Assembly: GCF_943913405.1 (NCBI RefSeq)
Contig: NZ_CALTYA010000010.1
Span: forward strand, 31,668-95,667
Origin: an uncultured Flavobacterium sp.
Lineage (GTDB): Bacteria; Bacteroidota; Bacteroidia; Flavobacteriales; Flavobacteriaceae
Length of the DNA: 64,000 bases
Reading direction: 5' to 3'
Position numbers and translations under genes: made by a program. Every line of letters begins with the position of its first letter. The stretch's first letter is position 1. Shown piece after piece: positions 8,471-17,979 of this stretch. The notes beneath the pieces were generated by a model, which saw nothing but the letters and a program-made list of their open reading frames with translations, had not been told where the DNA came from and ran no database searches.

Positions 8471-9055
8471 ATGAAAAAATCAATAGTAGTTATCGCCATT
8501 GCAGCAATGCTTTTTTCTTGCAATAAATCGGAATCAACAGCAACTTCAGAAAAAACAGCTTATATCGATACCGTTAAATTAATGGAAGAATATACCGAGT
8601 CAAAAGATTTGCAAGCTAAATTCAAAGAAAAGTCTGAAGTAATGGGCAAAGAATTGGAACTTGAGATCAAAAAATTCCAAGACGAAGCAGATAATTTCCG
8701 TAGAAATGCGCAAGCAAACGGGCAAGAATGGGCACAAAAGAAAGGTGCTGAATTGCAAAAGAAAGAACAACAATTGCAATATGCACAACAAGCAATGGGA
8801 CAACAATTACAACAAGAAGGTGGTGTTGAAAGGGATTCTCTAGTTCAAAAAGTAAGAAAATATATCAAAGAATATGGTAAGAAAAACGGTTATTCTTACA
8901 TCTATGGAACGGGCGACGCAGCTAGTGTGCTTTATGCAAAAGATGAATTCGATATCACTGCAAAAGTAGTTAAAGAATTGAATGACAACTATAAAGCTCC
9001 TGCAAAAACAGAAGAAAAGGTAGAAGCGAAACCAGAAGCTGAAGCTAAAAAATAA
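8471..9055 (+). CDS. OmpH/Skp-family periplasmic chaperone-like lipoprotein
   Basis: A 194-residue protein with lipobox AMLFSC near residue 17, followed by AYIDTVKLMEEY, the start of the OmpH/Skp fold. Residues about 45-130 are Lys/Gln/Glu-rich helices, the long tentacle region of Skp, and the closing beta strand region is YIYGTGDAASVLYAKDEFDIT. Skp-type chaperones keep outer-membrane proteins soluble in the periplasm. The tail (about 20 residues) is an Ala/Glu/Lys low-complexity stretch. Unlike Skp, this one is predicted to be lipid-anchored, which is common in Bacteroidota. It forms a single-gene unit with its own promoter and terminator. Confidence 0.85.
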   Translation: MKKSIVVIAIAAMLFSCNKSESTATSEKTAYIDTVKLMEEYTESKDLQAKFKEKSEVMGKELELEIKKFQDEADNFRRNAQANGQEWAQKKGAELQKKEQQLQYAQQAMGQQLQQEGGVERDSLVQKVRKYIKEYGKKNGYSYIYGTGDAASVLYAKDEFDITAKVVKELNDNYKAPAKTEEKVEAKPEAEAKK

Positions 9056-9059
9056 TAAT

Positions 9060-9089
9060 AAATGCCTTCCTAGCGAGGGCATTTTTTTT
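9060..9089 (+). terminator. Rho-independent terminator after OmpH-like gene
   Basis: AAATGCC (9060-9066) pairs with GGCATTT (9078-9084), followed by a run of T to 9089. Confidence 0.8.
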
Positions 9090-9186
9090 ATAACAAATTT
9101 TAAATCTTCCTAGAATTTGCAAAAATTTTAGCGCTCTTTGCGTTGAAATAAAAACTTTTATAAATTGCATAAAAATTAAAAGCCAA

Positions 9187-11469
9187 ATGCAAGAAATTTC
9201 ACAAGCAGCATCTTACACCTTAAAGTTCATCAACCAAACCCAGCGCTCCATTTTCTTGACTGGAAAAGCAGGGACAGGAAAGACGACTTTGCTTCGTGAA
9301 ATCATCCAATCCACACACAAAAACACGGTTGTTGTCGCGCCAACCGGAATCGCGGCTTTAAACGCTGGCGGTGTAACAATCCACTCCATGTTCCAGCTTC
9401 CTTTTGCCGGATTTATACCAGATTTTAATACTCCAGAACAATTCTCAGGCAGTGTAAATTTCGAAACTAAAAGCACTTTAGTCCGTCATTTTAGAATGAA
9501 CGGAATCAAAAAAGCCGTCATACAAAACATGGAATTGCTGATTATCGACGAAGTCAGCATGCTTCGTGCCGATCTTTTGGATGCTATCGATTTCACAATG
9601 AGAAGCATACGAAGAAAAAACGACCAGCCTTTTGGAGGTGTTCAAGTTTTATTCATCGGAGATTTATTGCAATTGCCACCAGTAATCCGCAATGAAGAAT
9701 GGGAAACGTTGCGAAAATATTACAACGGAAAATTCTTTTTCCATTCGCATGTAATGCAGCAATATCCGCCACTTTACATCGAACTTTCCAAAATTTTCCG
9801 CCAGACGGATGACAAGTTTATCAATATCCTAAACAATCTCCGCAACAATAAAATCGATGCTGAAGATATCAAAAGCCTGAATGAATTTGTAAAACCGAAT
9901 TTCGATCTGAAAGAAAATAAAGGTTACATAACGTTAACAACGCACAATCACAAGGCAGATTCCATGAACGCCCAGTCTTTGCAAGATTTGGAAGGAAAAT
10001 TAGTCACGTTTGAGCCCGAAATTGTAGGCGATTTTCCAGAAAAGATTTTCCCCGTGGAACAGTCATTGCAACTGAAAATAGGCGCACAGGTCATGTTTGT
10101 AAAAAATGATCTTTCCCAAGAAAAGAATTATTTCAACGGAAAGATGGGTATTGTAAAATCGCTTTCGGAGCGCGAAATCTTGGTACATTTTCCGGAAGAA
10201 AGAAAAACTATCGAGGTAGAACGCTATGAATGGAAGAACATTAGGTATTTTATAGACCAAAATACCAAGGAAGTTGACGAAGAAGTTTTGGGCACTTTTA
10301 CGCATTATCCGCTGAAATTGGCGTGGGCGATTACGGTCCACAAAAGCCAGGGTTTGACTTTTGACAAAGCGGCAATCGATGTTTCGCAAGTTTTTATGCC
10401 CGGACAGGCTTATGTTGCGCTTTCGAGACTTCGTTCGTTAGACGGCCTTATTTTGCTTTCTCCGTTGCAAATGAATGGCATTTCAAACGACCAAGATGTG
10501 ATGTCTTATTCAAACAACAAAGCTTCTGAAGACTTGCTCTCACAGTCTTTACAAAAAGAAACGATGCGTTTTGTGCATAACTATTTGAGAAACAGCTTTG
10601 ATTGGGCAGCTTTGTCGCAGGAATGGCGCAACCATCAATACAGTTACAACGGCGATGCAGAAAAGTCAGAGAAATCAAAACACATGAACTGGGCAAAACG
10701 CCAGGCGCAGCTTATCGACGAAATCGTAGAACCGGCTTCAAAATTCATGCGCCAGATTGATAAATTGTTCCACGAGGAAACTGTTGACGTTCAATTTATT
10801 TTGGAACGAATCAATGCGGCTTACGATTATTTTTTCAAGACAATGGACTCATTGGAATTTGAAATCCTTTGGAAATTGGAAGAGGTAAAACGCGTCAAAA
10901 AAGCAAAGCAGTTTTTCCAAGAATTATATGCTTTGGAAGAAATGCAAACGAAAGCAATCTTGCGTTTGATGAAAGCCAAACAGCTGATCGAAATCGTGGC
11001 AACAGATAAAGAAATCTGCAAGGAAAATCTAGATTCACAAGAAATCAAGCTGTACAAATTCAAGAAATTAGAATTTATCAAAGAAGAATTTAAGCGCACG
11101 CATGCGACTTTGGTAGAAGAAAATTACGAGACTGAACGCTATCTTCCGAAGAAAAAAGAAAAGAAAGAACCAAAGAAATCAACGGTGGAAGAAACCTATG
11201 AACTTTGGATTCAAAAAAACACCATCAAAGAAATAGCCGGAATTCGAAAATTGACCAACCAGACAATTGCAGGCCATATTGCCAAACTTATAGAAGCAGA
11301 AAAAATCAATATTACAGATGTTCTTCCTGACGAAAGAATTCGGGAAATTGCTGTGATTTTCAAAGGCTACAAGGAAGATTCGTTGACACCTTTAAAAGAA
11401 AAATACGGAGAAAAATTTACTTGGGACGAATTGAAATTTTATAAGGCGAGCTTGGCTTTATTGCAATAA
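9187..11469 (+). CDS. Pif1/RecD-type helicase with C-terminal HTH domain
   Basis: A 760-residue superfamily 1B helicase. Walker A is GKAGTGKTTLL (about residue 26), then the Pif1-typical VVVAPTGIAALNAGG and TIHSMFQLP, Walker B LLIIDEVSML, and GDLLQLPPV. The C-terminal helicase motifs TVHKSQGLTFDKA and YVALSRL are present, so it should be an active 5'-3' DNA helicase. From about residue 660 it carries an extra domain, TYELWIQKNTIKEIAGIR..LTNQTIAGHIAKLI, a winged-helix HTH_40-like segment also found at the end of some RecQ proteins. Bacterial Pif1 proteins resolve G-quadruplexes and stalled forks. Its end overlaps the opposite-strand DoxX gene by 12 bp. Confidence 0.9.
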   Translation: MQEISQAASYTLKFINQTQRSIFLTGKAGTGKTTLLREIIQSTHKNTVVVAPTGIAALNAGGVTIHSMFQLPFAGFIPDFNTPEQFSGSVNFETKSTLVRHFRMNGIKKAVIQNMELLIIDEVSMLRADLLDAIDFTMRSIRRKNDQPFGGVQVLFIGDLLQLPPVIRNEEWETLRKYYNGKFFFHSHVMQQYPPLYIELSKIFRQTDDKFINILNNLRNNKIDAEDIKSLNEFVKPNFDLKENKGYITLTTHNHKADSMNAQSLQDLEGKLVTFEPEIVGDFPEKIFPVEQSLQLKIGAQVMFVKNDLSQEKNYFNGKMGIVKSLSEREILVHFPEERKTIEVERYEWKNIRYFIDQNTKEVDEEVLGTFTHYPLKLAWAITVHKSQGLTFDKAAIDVSQVFMPGQAYVALSRLRSLDGLILLSPLQMNGISNDQDVMSYSNNKASEDLLSQSLQKETMRFVHNYLRNSFDWAALSQEWRNHQYSYNGDAEKSEKSKHMNWAKRQAQLIDEIVEPASKFMRQIDKLFHEETVDVQFILERINAAYDYFFKTMDSLEFEILWKLEEVKRVKKAKQFFQELYALEEMQTKAILRLMKAKQLIEIVATDKEICKENLDSQEIKLYKFKKLEFIKEEFKRTHATLVEENYETERYLPKKKEKKEPKKSTVEETYELWIQKNTIKEIAGIRKLTNQTIAGHIAKLIEAEKINITDVLPDERIREIAVIFKGYKEDSLTPLKEKYGEKFTWDELKFYKASLALLQ

Positions 11470-11841
11470 ATAAACCCCCAAAATCGCCGGAACAAAATAA
11501 ATTGCTATCGTTCTCGCACCGTCATAATCTTTGGCAATTCTTTGTCCGAATAACAAGAAAATCAAGGTAATGCAAGAGAAAACCGCTCCGTAGAAACCAT
11601 ACATTCTTGTATCGTTTAGCAATAATTGAAAAATTCCTGCTACGCACAAAATTCCTGCGATTATTTCTAAAACCAAAATCAACATCAAAGAATGTGGCAC
11701 ATGATTTTTGATGAATGTTTTTTCAAAATGACCTTTCAGCCAGCCGACATTTCCTTGCCAGTCGGTTACTTTGTCATATCCTGATTGTAAAAAAGTTACG
11801 GCCAAAAAAACTAGAATTAAAATAGAAGCTGCGTTGTTCAT
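11458..11841 (-). CDS. DoxX-family membrane protein
   Basis: A 127-residue membrane protein with four hydrophobic helices (about residues 5-22, 50-72, 80-100, 108-125). The LQSGYDKVTDW motif after helix 1 and the tight four-helix layout fit the DoxX/DoxX-like family. The biochemical role in this phylum is unclear; some DoxX proteins take part in redox or sulfur metabolism. It lies 4 bp downstream of holB on the same strand, so it is probably co-transcribed. Its last codons overlap those of the Pif1 gene in a palindrome, and both proteins end in LLQ. Confidence 0.75.
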   Translation of the reverse strand: MNNAASILILVFLAVTFLQSGYDKVTDWQGNVGWLKGHFEKTFIKNHVPHSLMLILVLEIIAGILCVAGIFQLLLNDTRMYGFYGAVFSCITLIFLLFGQRIAKDYDGARTIAIYFVPAILGVYLLQ

Positions 11842-11845
11842 TTTA

Positions 11846-12994
11846 TTATTTTTTATGGATTAATCTTGTCAATTTTATGGATAAATCAGTAAGGATGATT
11901 TTTGCGTTTCCGTTTCTTTCGATGTGGTAAACGGCGTCTGAAAGTTCCTTGAAAATGTCGTTGATATTGTTTCCGTTTACGAAAGGGGCGAAATTTTCAA
12001 GCTTGAATTTCTCGACTTTCGGTTCCATGTAAACTAAGCTAGACGATTGATAATTAAGCAATAACGCCTGACGGAACATTTCGATACAAAAATGCAAAAA
12101 TTTCTTTTGTGCTTCACGACCGAGACCTGCAATCTGTTCGCTCCAAGAAATCAAGTCATTAATCGCCGAAGCATTTCCTTTGGCACGGAAAGCGGCGCGG
12201 ACCCACAAGACAAACCATTGTTCAAACGGTTCTTCTTCACTGTCTTCGTGCAGTAAATGCAAGGCCTTGCTAAAATTTCCTTGTGCTTGATGCGCAATTT
12301 TTTTCGCTTCACGCGGATCAATATTTTCCCGTGAAACCAGCGTTTCAGCAATTATATTTTCTGGAACTCCATTGAAATGTAAAACCTGGCAACGCGAACG
12401 GATGGTTTGGATAATCGATTCTTCGTCGTCAGAAATCAAGATGAAAAGTGTTCTTTCCGGCGGTTCTTCCAAGATTTTCAAAAGCTTGTTCGAAGCTTCG
12501 ATGTTCATCTTGTCGGCCATCCAAACGATCATTATTTTATAACCTCCTTCATAGGATTTTAAGGCAAGCGATTTTAAGACTTCTTGCGCATCTTCCACAC
12601 GAATCATTCCTTGTTTGTTTTGAATGCCTAGCTGTTTGTACCAATCGAACAAACCTCCGTAGGGATTTTCTAATAAAAAAGCACGCCAATCTGCCAAGAA
12701 ATCAAGACTTTTCGGTTTTGTTTTTACGCCTTCGGTAGAAACTGTCGGGTAAATAAAATGCAAATCTGGATGCGAAATATTGTTGAATTTTACATTACAC
12801 GCTTCATTTTCGCCATTATTTTCTCCGCCAAAATTTTTGCATAAAACATATTGGGCATAGGCCAAAGCCATCGGCAAAGTTCCCGAACCTTCAGGGCCGA
12901 CAAACAATTGGGCATGCGGAATTCTTCCCGCGTCAGCGCTTTTTGTTAGGTGGCTTTTTACGTGGTCTTGTCCGAGGATTTCTGAAAATTGCAT
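11846..12994 (-). CDS. holB: DNA polymerase III subunit delta' (clamp loader)
   Basis: A 382-residue AAA+ clamp-loader subunit. The N-terminus FSEILGQDHVKSHLTKSADAG and the RIPHAQLFVGPEGSGT segment match delta' proteins. The Walker A is degenerate: the usual Lys is missing (GPEGSGTLPMA), as expected for a subunit that does not hydrolyse ATP. The sensor/arginine-finger region IRSRCQVLHF is intact, so it can act in trans on the neighbouring gamma/tau subunit. The C-terminal collar-like helices follow. Two Cys (near residues 52 and 67) are left where zinc-binding relatives carry four. It is upstream of the DoxX gene, with no link to replication genes nearby. Confidence 0.93.
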   Translation of the reverse strand: MQFSEILGQDHVKSHLTKSADAGRIPHAQLFVGPEGSGTLPMALAYAQYVLCKNFGGENNGENEACNVKFNNISHPDLHFIYPTVSTEGVKTKPKSLDFLADWRAFLLENPYGGLFDWYKQLGIQNKQGMIRVEDAQEVLKSLALKSYEGGYKIMIVWMADKMNIEASNKLLKILEEPPERTLFILISDDEESIIQTIRSRCQVLHFNGVPENIIAETLVSRENIDPREAKKIAHQAQGNFSKALHLLHEDSEEEPFEQWFVLWVRAAFRAKGNASAINDLISWSEQIAGLGREAQKKFLHFCIEMFRQALLLNYQSSSLVYMEPKVEKFKLENFAPFVNGNNINDIFKELSDAVYHIERNGNAKIILTDLSIKLTRLIHKK

Positions 12995-13320
12995 GAGGCA
13001 AATATAAAATGAAAATTTGAAGTTAGGCGATTTTTTAGATTTCCTGATTGATAAATATCATTTGGTTTAGATTTAGAAGGAATTCTTGCTTAGGAAAATA
13101 AGCAACCAATCAAAGTTTTGCTTTTGGATAAAATTACACATCCAATAATTTTTCGCTCATTTTGTAATGATTCTTGCATTAAACTTATATTAAATTTGTA
13201 TTACTCAAACGTTTTCGTAATTTAAAAAGGAATGATTTGGTCTTTTCGAGGAATTTAATTTAAACTAAAAAAACTATATTTGTCATCCTTACAAATTAAT
13301 TTATTAAAAAATTATCACAA
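12995..13320. other. Intergenic region between holB and pgk (326 bp)
   Basis: AT-rich region between two divergent genes. I see the pgk -7 box near its right end and no open reading frame, RNA gene or strong repeat. The holB promoter must lie in the left part, but no clean TAnnTTTG box is visible there. Confidence 0.5.
13275..13282 (+). promoter_or_regulatory. -7 box of pgk
   Basis: TATATTTG is an exact TAnnTTTG match, 38 bases before the pgk ATG. No clear TTG sits 19-22 bases upstream. Confidence 0.6.
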
Positions 13321-14508
13321 ATGAAAACTTTGAACGACTTCAATTTCAATAACAAAAAAGCACTGATTAGAGTAGATTTTAACGTTCCGTTGGACGAAAA
13401 TTTTAAGGTAACAGATGCGACTCGAATTGAAGCGGCAAAGCCTACAATTGATAAAATTCTTGCTGATGGCGGGAGCGTAATCTTGATGTCACACCTTGGA
13501 CGACCAAAAGGCAAAGAAGAAAAATATTCATTAAAACATATTCTTGACAAGACTTCTGAAGTGCTTGGAAAGGAAGTGAAATTTGCGGAAGACTGCGTTG
13601 GAGAAGTTGCTGAAACGGCATCTAAAGATTTGAAACCAGGAGAAATCTTGCTTTTAGAAAACCTTCGTTTTTATTCAGAAGAAGAAGCGGGCGATGTTGA
13701 TTTTGCTAAAAAATTAGCGTCACTTGGCGATATTTATGTGAACGATGCTTTTGGAACGGCGCATAGAGCCCACGCTTCAACTACCATTATTGCTCAGTTT
13801 TTTCCAAATGAAAAATGTTTTGGTACGCTTTTGGCCAAGGAAATAGAAAGCTTGAATAAAGTGTTGAAAGATTCGGAGAAACCGGTGACGGCAGTTTTGG
13901 GAGGTTCAAAAGTTTCTTCAAAAATCACGGTTATTGAAAATATTTTAGACAAAGTGGATCACTTGATTATCGGTGGCGGGATGACTTTTACATTCATCAA
14001 AGCGCAGGGAGGAAAAATTGGAGATTCAATTTGTGAAGACGATAAAATGGATTTGGCACTAGAAATTCTAGAAAAAGCGAAGGCTAAAAACGTTCAAATT
14101 CATATTCCGGTTGACGTTGTTGCGGCGAATGATTTTTCAAACAATGCTGATACACAAGTGGTTAATGTAAACGAAATTCCTGACGGATGGCAAGGTCTTG
14201 ATGCTGGCCCAGAATCATTAGAGCGTTTCAAGAAAGTGATTTTAGAATCAAAAACGATTTTGTGGAACGGTCCGCTTGGTGTTTTTGAGATGGAAAAATT
14301 TGCTAAAGGAACGATTGCTTTGGGCGAATTTATTGCTGAAGCTACCCAAAAAGGCGCTTTTTCACTTGTTGGAGGAGGCGATTCAGTTGCAGCGGTAAAA
14401 CAGTTCGGATTAGAAGATAAAATGAGCTATGTTTCTACTGGTGGCGGGGCAATGCTTGAAATGCTTGAAGGAAAATCTTTGCCAGGAATTGACGCTATAT
14501 TAAGTTAA
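13321..14508 (+). CDS. pgk: Phosphoglycerate kinase
   Basis: Transfers phosphate from 1,3-bisphosphoglycerate to ADP in glycolysis. The 395-residue length is typical. Signatures: RVDFNVPLDE near residue 18, SHLGRPKGK near residue 60, ENLRFYSEEE, the GTAHRAHAST substrate-binding segment, LGGSKVSSKI, GGGMTFTF, the C-terminal nucleotide-binding WNGPLGVFE and GGGDSVAAV. All look intact. Single gene with its own promoter; it is not clustered with other glycolysis genes here. Confidence 0.98.
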   Translation: MKTLNDFNFNNKKALIRVDFNVPLDENFKVTDATRIEAAKPTIDKILADGGSVILMSHLGRPKGKEEKYSLKHILDKTSEVLGKEVKFAEDCVGEVAETASKDLKPGEILLLENLRFYSEEEAGDVDFAKKLASLGDIYVNDAFGTAHRAHASTTIIAQFFPNEKCFGTLLAKEIESLNKVLKDSEKPVTAVLGGSKVSSKITVIENILDKVDHLIIGGGMTFTFIKAQGGKIGDSICEDDKMDLALEILEKAKAKNVQIHIPVDVVAANDFSNNADTQVVNVNEIPDGWQGLDAGPESLERFKKVILESKTILWNGPLGVFEMEKFAKGTIALGEFIAEATQKGAFSLVGGGDSVAAVKQFGLEDKMSYVSTGGGAMLEMLEGKSLPGIDAILS

Positions 14509-14556
14509 AAAACACAATTTTTATACTAAACCTTTTTTAAATCAGTTATAAAAAGT

Positions 14557-14564
14557 TAAGTTTG
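14557..14564 (+). promoter_or_regulatory. -7 box of lytic transglycosylase gene
   Basis: TAAGTTTG fits TAnnTTTG and is 47 bases before the ATG at 14612. A T-run about 18-20 bases upstream may serve as the -33 element. Confidence 0.5.
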
Positions 14565-14611
14565 CAATACGCATAATTATTTGAAATATAATAAGTTATT
14601 AATTTTCAGTT

Positions 14612-16513
14612 ATGAATAAAACAAAAATTACCTTTCTTTTAGCACCTTTTTTTACCTTAAATATGATTGCTCAGGATACCCTTCCACAAGCAGTCGCAAC
14701 CCAAGAAGTTACTCCAAAAATGTCGGTTTTAGATTCTATCAAAAGCACTTTCGTGGATCACGATATTGCTTCTTGCGTGGATCAGGAATGGATGAAGGAG
14801 CTTTCGAATCCGGAGTTGTTTAAGGAAATGGAATTTGACATCGCAAATGTCAATCCAGATGTAAAAGTGGACTATGATTTATCTACAGATTTATTGAAAG
14901 CAAGGTTGAAAGAAATGGACGCAAAGTCGCCTTTCAACATCGAATATAACGAAGGCCTTGAAAACATTATCAAATCGTACTTGAAAAACAGAAAGCGCTC
15001 TTATGAAAGATTGATGGCGATTTCAGAGTATTATTTCCCAATGTTTGAAGCGGCGCTTGCAAAATATGATGTTCCTTTAGAGATTAAATATTTGGCCGTT
15101 GTCGAATCAGCTTTGAATCCGCATGCTAAGTCAAGAGTCGGAGCGACAGGACTTTGGCAATTTATGTTTGCTACCGGAAAACAATATAAATTAGACGTTT
15201 CTTCATATGTTGACGAAAGAAGCGATCCGTTGAAAGCAACTGAAGCGGCTTGCCAATATCTGTCAAACATGTACAAGATTTTTGGTGACTGGGATTTAGT
15301 TTTAGCTTCGTATAATTCAGGACCAGGAAATGTTTCAAAAGCGATCAGACGTTCTGGAGGACTTCAAAATTACTGGAATATCAGAAAATTTCTTCCAAAA
15401 GAAACGGCAGGATATGTACCGGCTTTCTTAGCAACAATGTACATCTACGAATACCACAAAGAACACGGAATTGAGCCAAAAAGAGCAGCAATCAGCTATG
15501 TAGCGACAGATACTGTGATGGTAAAAAGAGAAATGTCATTCAAGCAGATTTCTGATTTATTGGATATTCCTGAATCGCAGATCAAGCTTTTAAATCCGGG
15601 TTATAAATTAGACGTAGTTCCAAATATCAAAGGCGAAAATCATTACTTGAGATTGCCGATGAACAAAGTGGCGGTTTATACTTCAAACGAAGACAAGATT
15701 TATGCTTATGCCCAAATTGAAGCTGACAAAAGAGAAAAACCATTCTTTTCAAGAAGGTCGAATCCTGTAACCGCACCAGTTGAAACTGCAGTTGCTTCTT
15801 CAGATAGAAAACCTTATATTGATTATTCAGAAGAGCCTGAGATTATTAAAGGAACTAAGATGGTTTCTAAAACTAAGTTTCATACGGTTAAAAGAGGCGA
15901 TAATATTGGAGAAATTTCTCAAAAATATGGTGTTTCTGTCGCTGAAATTAAAAAATGGAACCGCTTGAAAGGAAATAACGTGATGCTTGGAAGCAAGCTG
16001 AAGATTGTTTCAATGGAAAAAGTTTCGACTACAATTGTAAGAAAAACTCCAAAACCATCGAAAGACACTACAAATACTGCAATTGCTTCGGTAGAAAAGA
16101 AAGCTACGAAAGAGATTGTTCTTGAAGATGCTTCTAAAAAAGAAATCGCTGACGAATCAGAATTTTATACAGTTCAAAAAGGCGATAATTTAAATTCTAT
16201 CGCTAAAAAATATGGCGTTACCACGGCTCAAATCAGAGAGTGGAATAACATGGAAGATACCAATGTTCTTTTAGGAAGCCAGCTCAAATTGATCAAAGCT
16301 GAAAATGCTCCGATTGCTGAAACTAAAGCTGAAAAAACAGAACAACAAATCGCTTCTTCAGTTAAAGAACAACAACAATATCTTGTGAAAAAGGGAGATT
16401 CTCTTTTCAGCATTGCTAAAAAATCTGGAGTTACTGTTGAAAATATCAAAAAATGGAATGATATTAGCAACGAAAATATCAAACCAGGAATGAAGCTTAA
16501 AATCCAAGGATAA
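14612..16513 (+). CDS. MltD-like lytic transglycosylase with three LysM domains
   Basis: Secreted peptidoglycan-cleaving enzyme of 633 residues. A signal peptide (residues 1-20, ending MIAQ) is followed by an SLT/goose-lysozyme-like catalytic domain at about residues 110-300. The catalytic Glu is E165 in AVVESALNP, followed by GATGLWQFM and the ASYNSGPGNV motif, all standard for family 1D enzymes. Three LysM peptidoglycan-binding repeats start near residues 423 (HTVKRGD), 517 (YTVQKGD) and 589 (YLVKKGD), joined by Lys/Glu/Ala-rich linkers. It cleaves glycan strands with 1,6-anhydro product formation and is probably attached to the wall. It is followed by a DUF4837 lipoprotein at 42 bp. Confidence 0.92.
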   Translation: MNKTKITFLLAPFFTLNMIAQDTLPQAVATQEVTPKMSVLDSIKSTFVDHDIASCVDQEWMKELSNPELFKEMEFDIANVNPDVKVDYDLSTDLLKARLKEMDAKSPFNIEYNEGLENIIKSYLKNRKRSYERLMAISEYYFPMFEAALAKYDVPLEIKYLAVVESALNPHAKSRVGATGLWQFMFATGKQYKLDVSSYVDERSDPLKATEAACQYLSNMYKIFGDWDLVLASYNSGPGNVSKAIRRSGGLQNYWNIRKFLPKETAGYVPAFLATMYIYEYHKEHGIEPKRAAISYVATDTVMVKREMSFKQISDLLDIPESQIKLLNPGYKLDVVPNIKGENHYLRLPMNKVAVYTSNEDKIYAYAQIEADKREKPFFSRRSNPVTAPVETAVASSDRKPYIDYSEEPEIIKGTKMVSKTKFHTVKRGDNIGEISQKYGVSVAEIKKWNRLKGNNVMLGSKLKIVSMEKVSTTIVRKTPKPSKDTTNTAIASVEKKATKEIVLEDASKKEIADESEFYTVQKGDNLNSIAKKYGVTTAQIREWNNMEDTNVLLGSQLKLIKAENAPIAETKAEKTEQQIASSVKEQQQYLVKKGDSLFSIAKKSGVTVENIKKWNDISNENIKPGMKLKIQG

Positions 16514-16555
16514 TCATCTTTGGATTTTAGCTTTTCCGTTTAGCAAAAGCAAAAA

Positions 16556-17527
16556 ATGAAAAAGATATTGCTCTTTTTATTGGCAATTATTCTATTTTCC
16601 TGTAGCAAAAAAGAAGACGAAAATTCTCCAAAACAGGCTGTTGGAAAAGCAAATTCACTTTCCATTTTTATCGACGACAAGCTTTGGATCGGCGAAATAG
16701 GGGACACGCTTCGCAAAAAATTTGCAGCGCCAGTTGACGGATTGCCTCAGGAAGAACCGCTTTTTACCATAAATCAATACCCGATTCGCGCTTTTGACAG
16801 TAATTTTTTGAGAAATCGAAATGTAATTGTAGTCAAAAAAGAGAAAACAAATCTATTCACAATTACTGAAAATGAATTTGCAGTACCTCAAAATGTGATT
16901 CGCATTTCAGGAAGTTCGACAGCAATGATTTTGGGCCATATCGAAAGAAATGCGCCGACAATGATTTCGCTTTTCCTTCAGACAGAAATTTCTGAAACTC
17001 AAAAACTGATGGAAAAGTCGCTTCGCGACGGCAAAAAGATGGAGGACAATTTCAAAGTTTCCATTAAAATTCCAAAAGATTTCAAATGCGTCCTTCGAAA
17101 GGATAAATTCGTTTGGCTGAAAAAAGAAATCCAAAGTGGGAATTCTAGTATTTTGGTTTACGAAGTTCCAATTACCAGCATCCAAAACCACAGCGATATT
17201 GTCAGCAATATTGTAAAAATGCGTGATTCTGTCGGAGCACTTTACATCCACGGAACTATGGAAAATTCTAAAATGATTACGGAAGAATCCTATGCGCCTT
17301 ATCTGATAAACAGCATGCTCGACGGAAAAAAAGTCTATGAAACCAAGGGAACTTGGGAAATGAAGAATGATTTTATGTCTGGGCCATTTACAAATTATGC
17401 GATTTTAGATAAAGAAAACAACAGAATTCTCGTGATCGAAGGATTTTGCTATGCGCCGTCAACGCCAAAACGAGATCTCGTACATGAATTGGAAGCAATT
17501 ATCAAAACAGCCAAAACAATTAAATAA
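16556..17527 (+). CDS. DUF4837 family lipoprotein
   Basis: A 323-residue lipoprotein with lipobox ILFSC near residue 16. It matches the DUF4837 family, which is largely limited to Bacteroidota and whose function is unknown. The internal pattern KIPKDFKCVLRKDKFVWLKKE and the YEVPITS segment are family-like. It stands between the lytic transglycosylase and the acetyltransferase gene (5 bp), suggesting one transcript; a role in the envelope is inferred from its location and lipid anchor only. Confidence 0.82.
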   Translation: MKKILLFLLAIILFSCSKKEDENSPKQAVGKANSLSIFIDDKLWIGEIGDTLRKKFAAPVDGLPQEEPLFTINQYPIRAFDSNFLRNRNVIVVKKEKTNLFTITENEFAVPQNVIRISGSSTAMILGHIERNAPTMISLFLQTEISETQKLMEKSLRDGKKMEDNFKVSIKIPKDFKCVLRKDKFVWLKKEIQSGNSSILVYEVPITSIQNHSDIVSNIVKMRDSVGALYIHGTMENSKMITEESYAPYLINSMLDGKKVYETKGTWEMKNDFMSGPFTNYAILDKENNRILVIEGFCYAPSTPKRDLVHELEAIIKTAKTIK

Positions 17528-17532
17528 ATCAA

Positions 17533-17979
17533 ATGTCACTAATTTTTAAAATAAAGCCTTTTAAGGAACTTTCTGCAGACGAACTATGTCAATTGTTGCA
17601 ATTGCGAAGCGAAGTCTTTGTAGTCGAACAAAATTGCGTTTATCAGGATATCGACGGAAAAGATCCTAAAGCAATTCATGTCATTGGGGAATTTGAAGGA
17701 GAAATTGTGGCTTACAGTCGCATTTTTAAGGCAGGTGATTATTTTGACCAAGCTTCTATCGGAAGAGTTGTCGTAAAAGAAAATTTCCGTGACCGAAAAT
17801 GGGGGCACGACCTCATCAAAGAAGCAATTGTTGCGATTGAAAAGAATTTTGGCACGAGTGAAATTACTATTTCGGCACAATTATATCTGAAGAAATTCTA
17901 CGAAAGTCATGGTTTTATCCAAACTAGCGAAGAATATTTAGAAGATGGAATTCCGCACATCGAGATGAAAAAAGCTTAG
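17533..17979 (+). CDS. ElaA-like GNAT N-acetyltransferase
   Basis: A 148-residue GNAT-fold protein closest to the ElaA group: LCQLLQLRSEVFVVEQNCVYQDIDGKD near the N-terminus is the family hallmark. The acetyl-CoA binding region is IGRVVVKENFRDRKWGHDLI, with the usual R-x-x-G/W-x-G pattern slightly modified. The C-terminal YESHGF segment is the beta 6-7 motif. Substrate unknown. Its stop overlaps the stop of the opposite-strand OmpA gene by 4 bp. Confidence 0.88.
   Translation: MSLIFKIKPFKELSADELCQLLQLRSEVFVVEQNCVYQDIDGKDPKAIHVIGEFEGEIVAYSRIFKAGDYFDQASIGRVVVKENFRDRKWGHDLIKEAIVAIEKNFGTSEITISAQLYLKKFYESHGFIQTSEEYLEDGIPHIEMKKA

Noticed and set aside
10765..10785. TGTTCCACGAGGAAAC inside the Pif1 gene as a fifth parS site
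   Set aside because: The central CACGTG is broken (CACGAGG) and the symmetry is lost.
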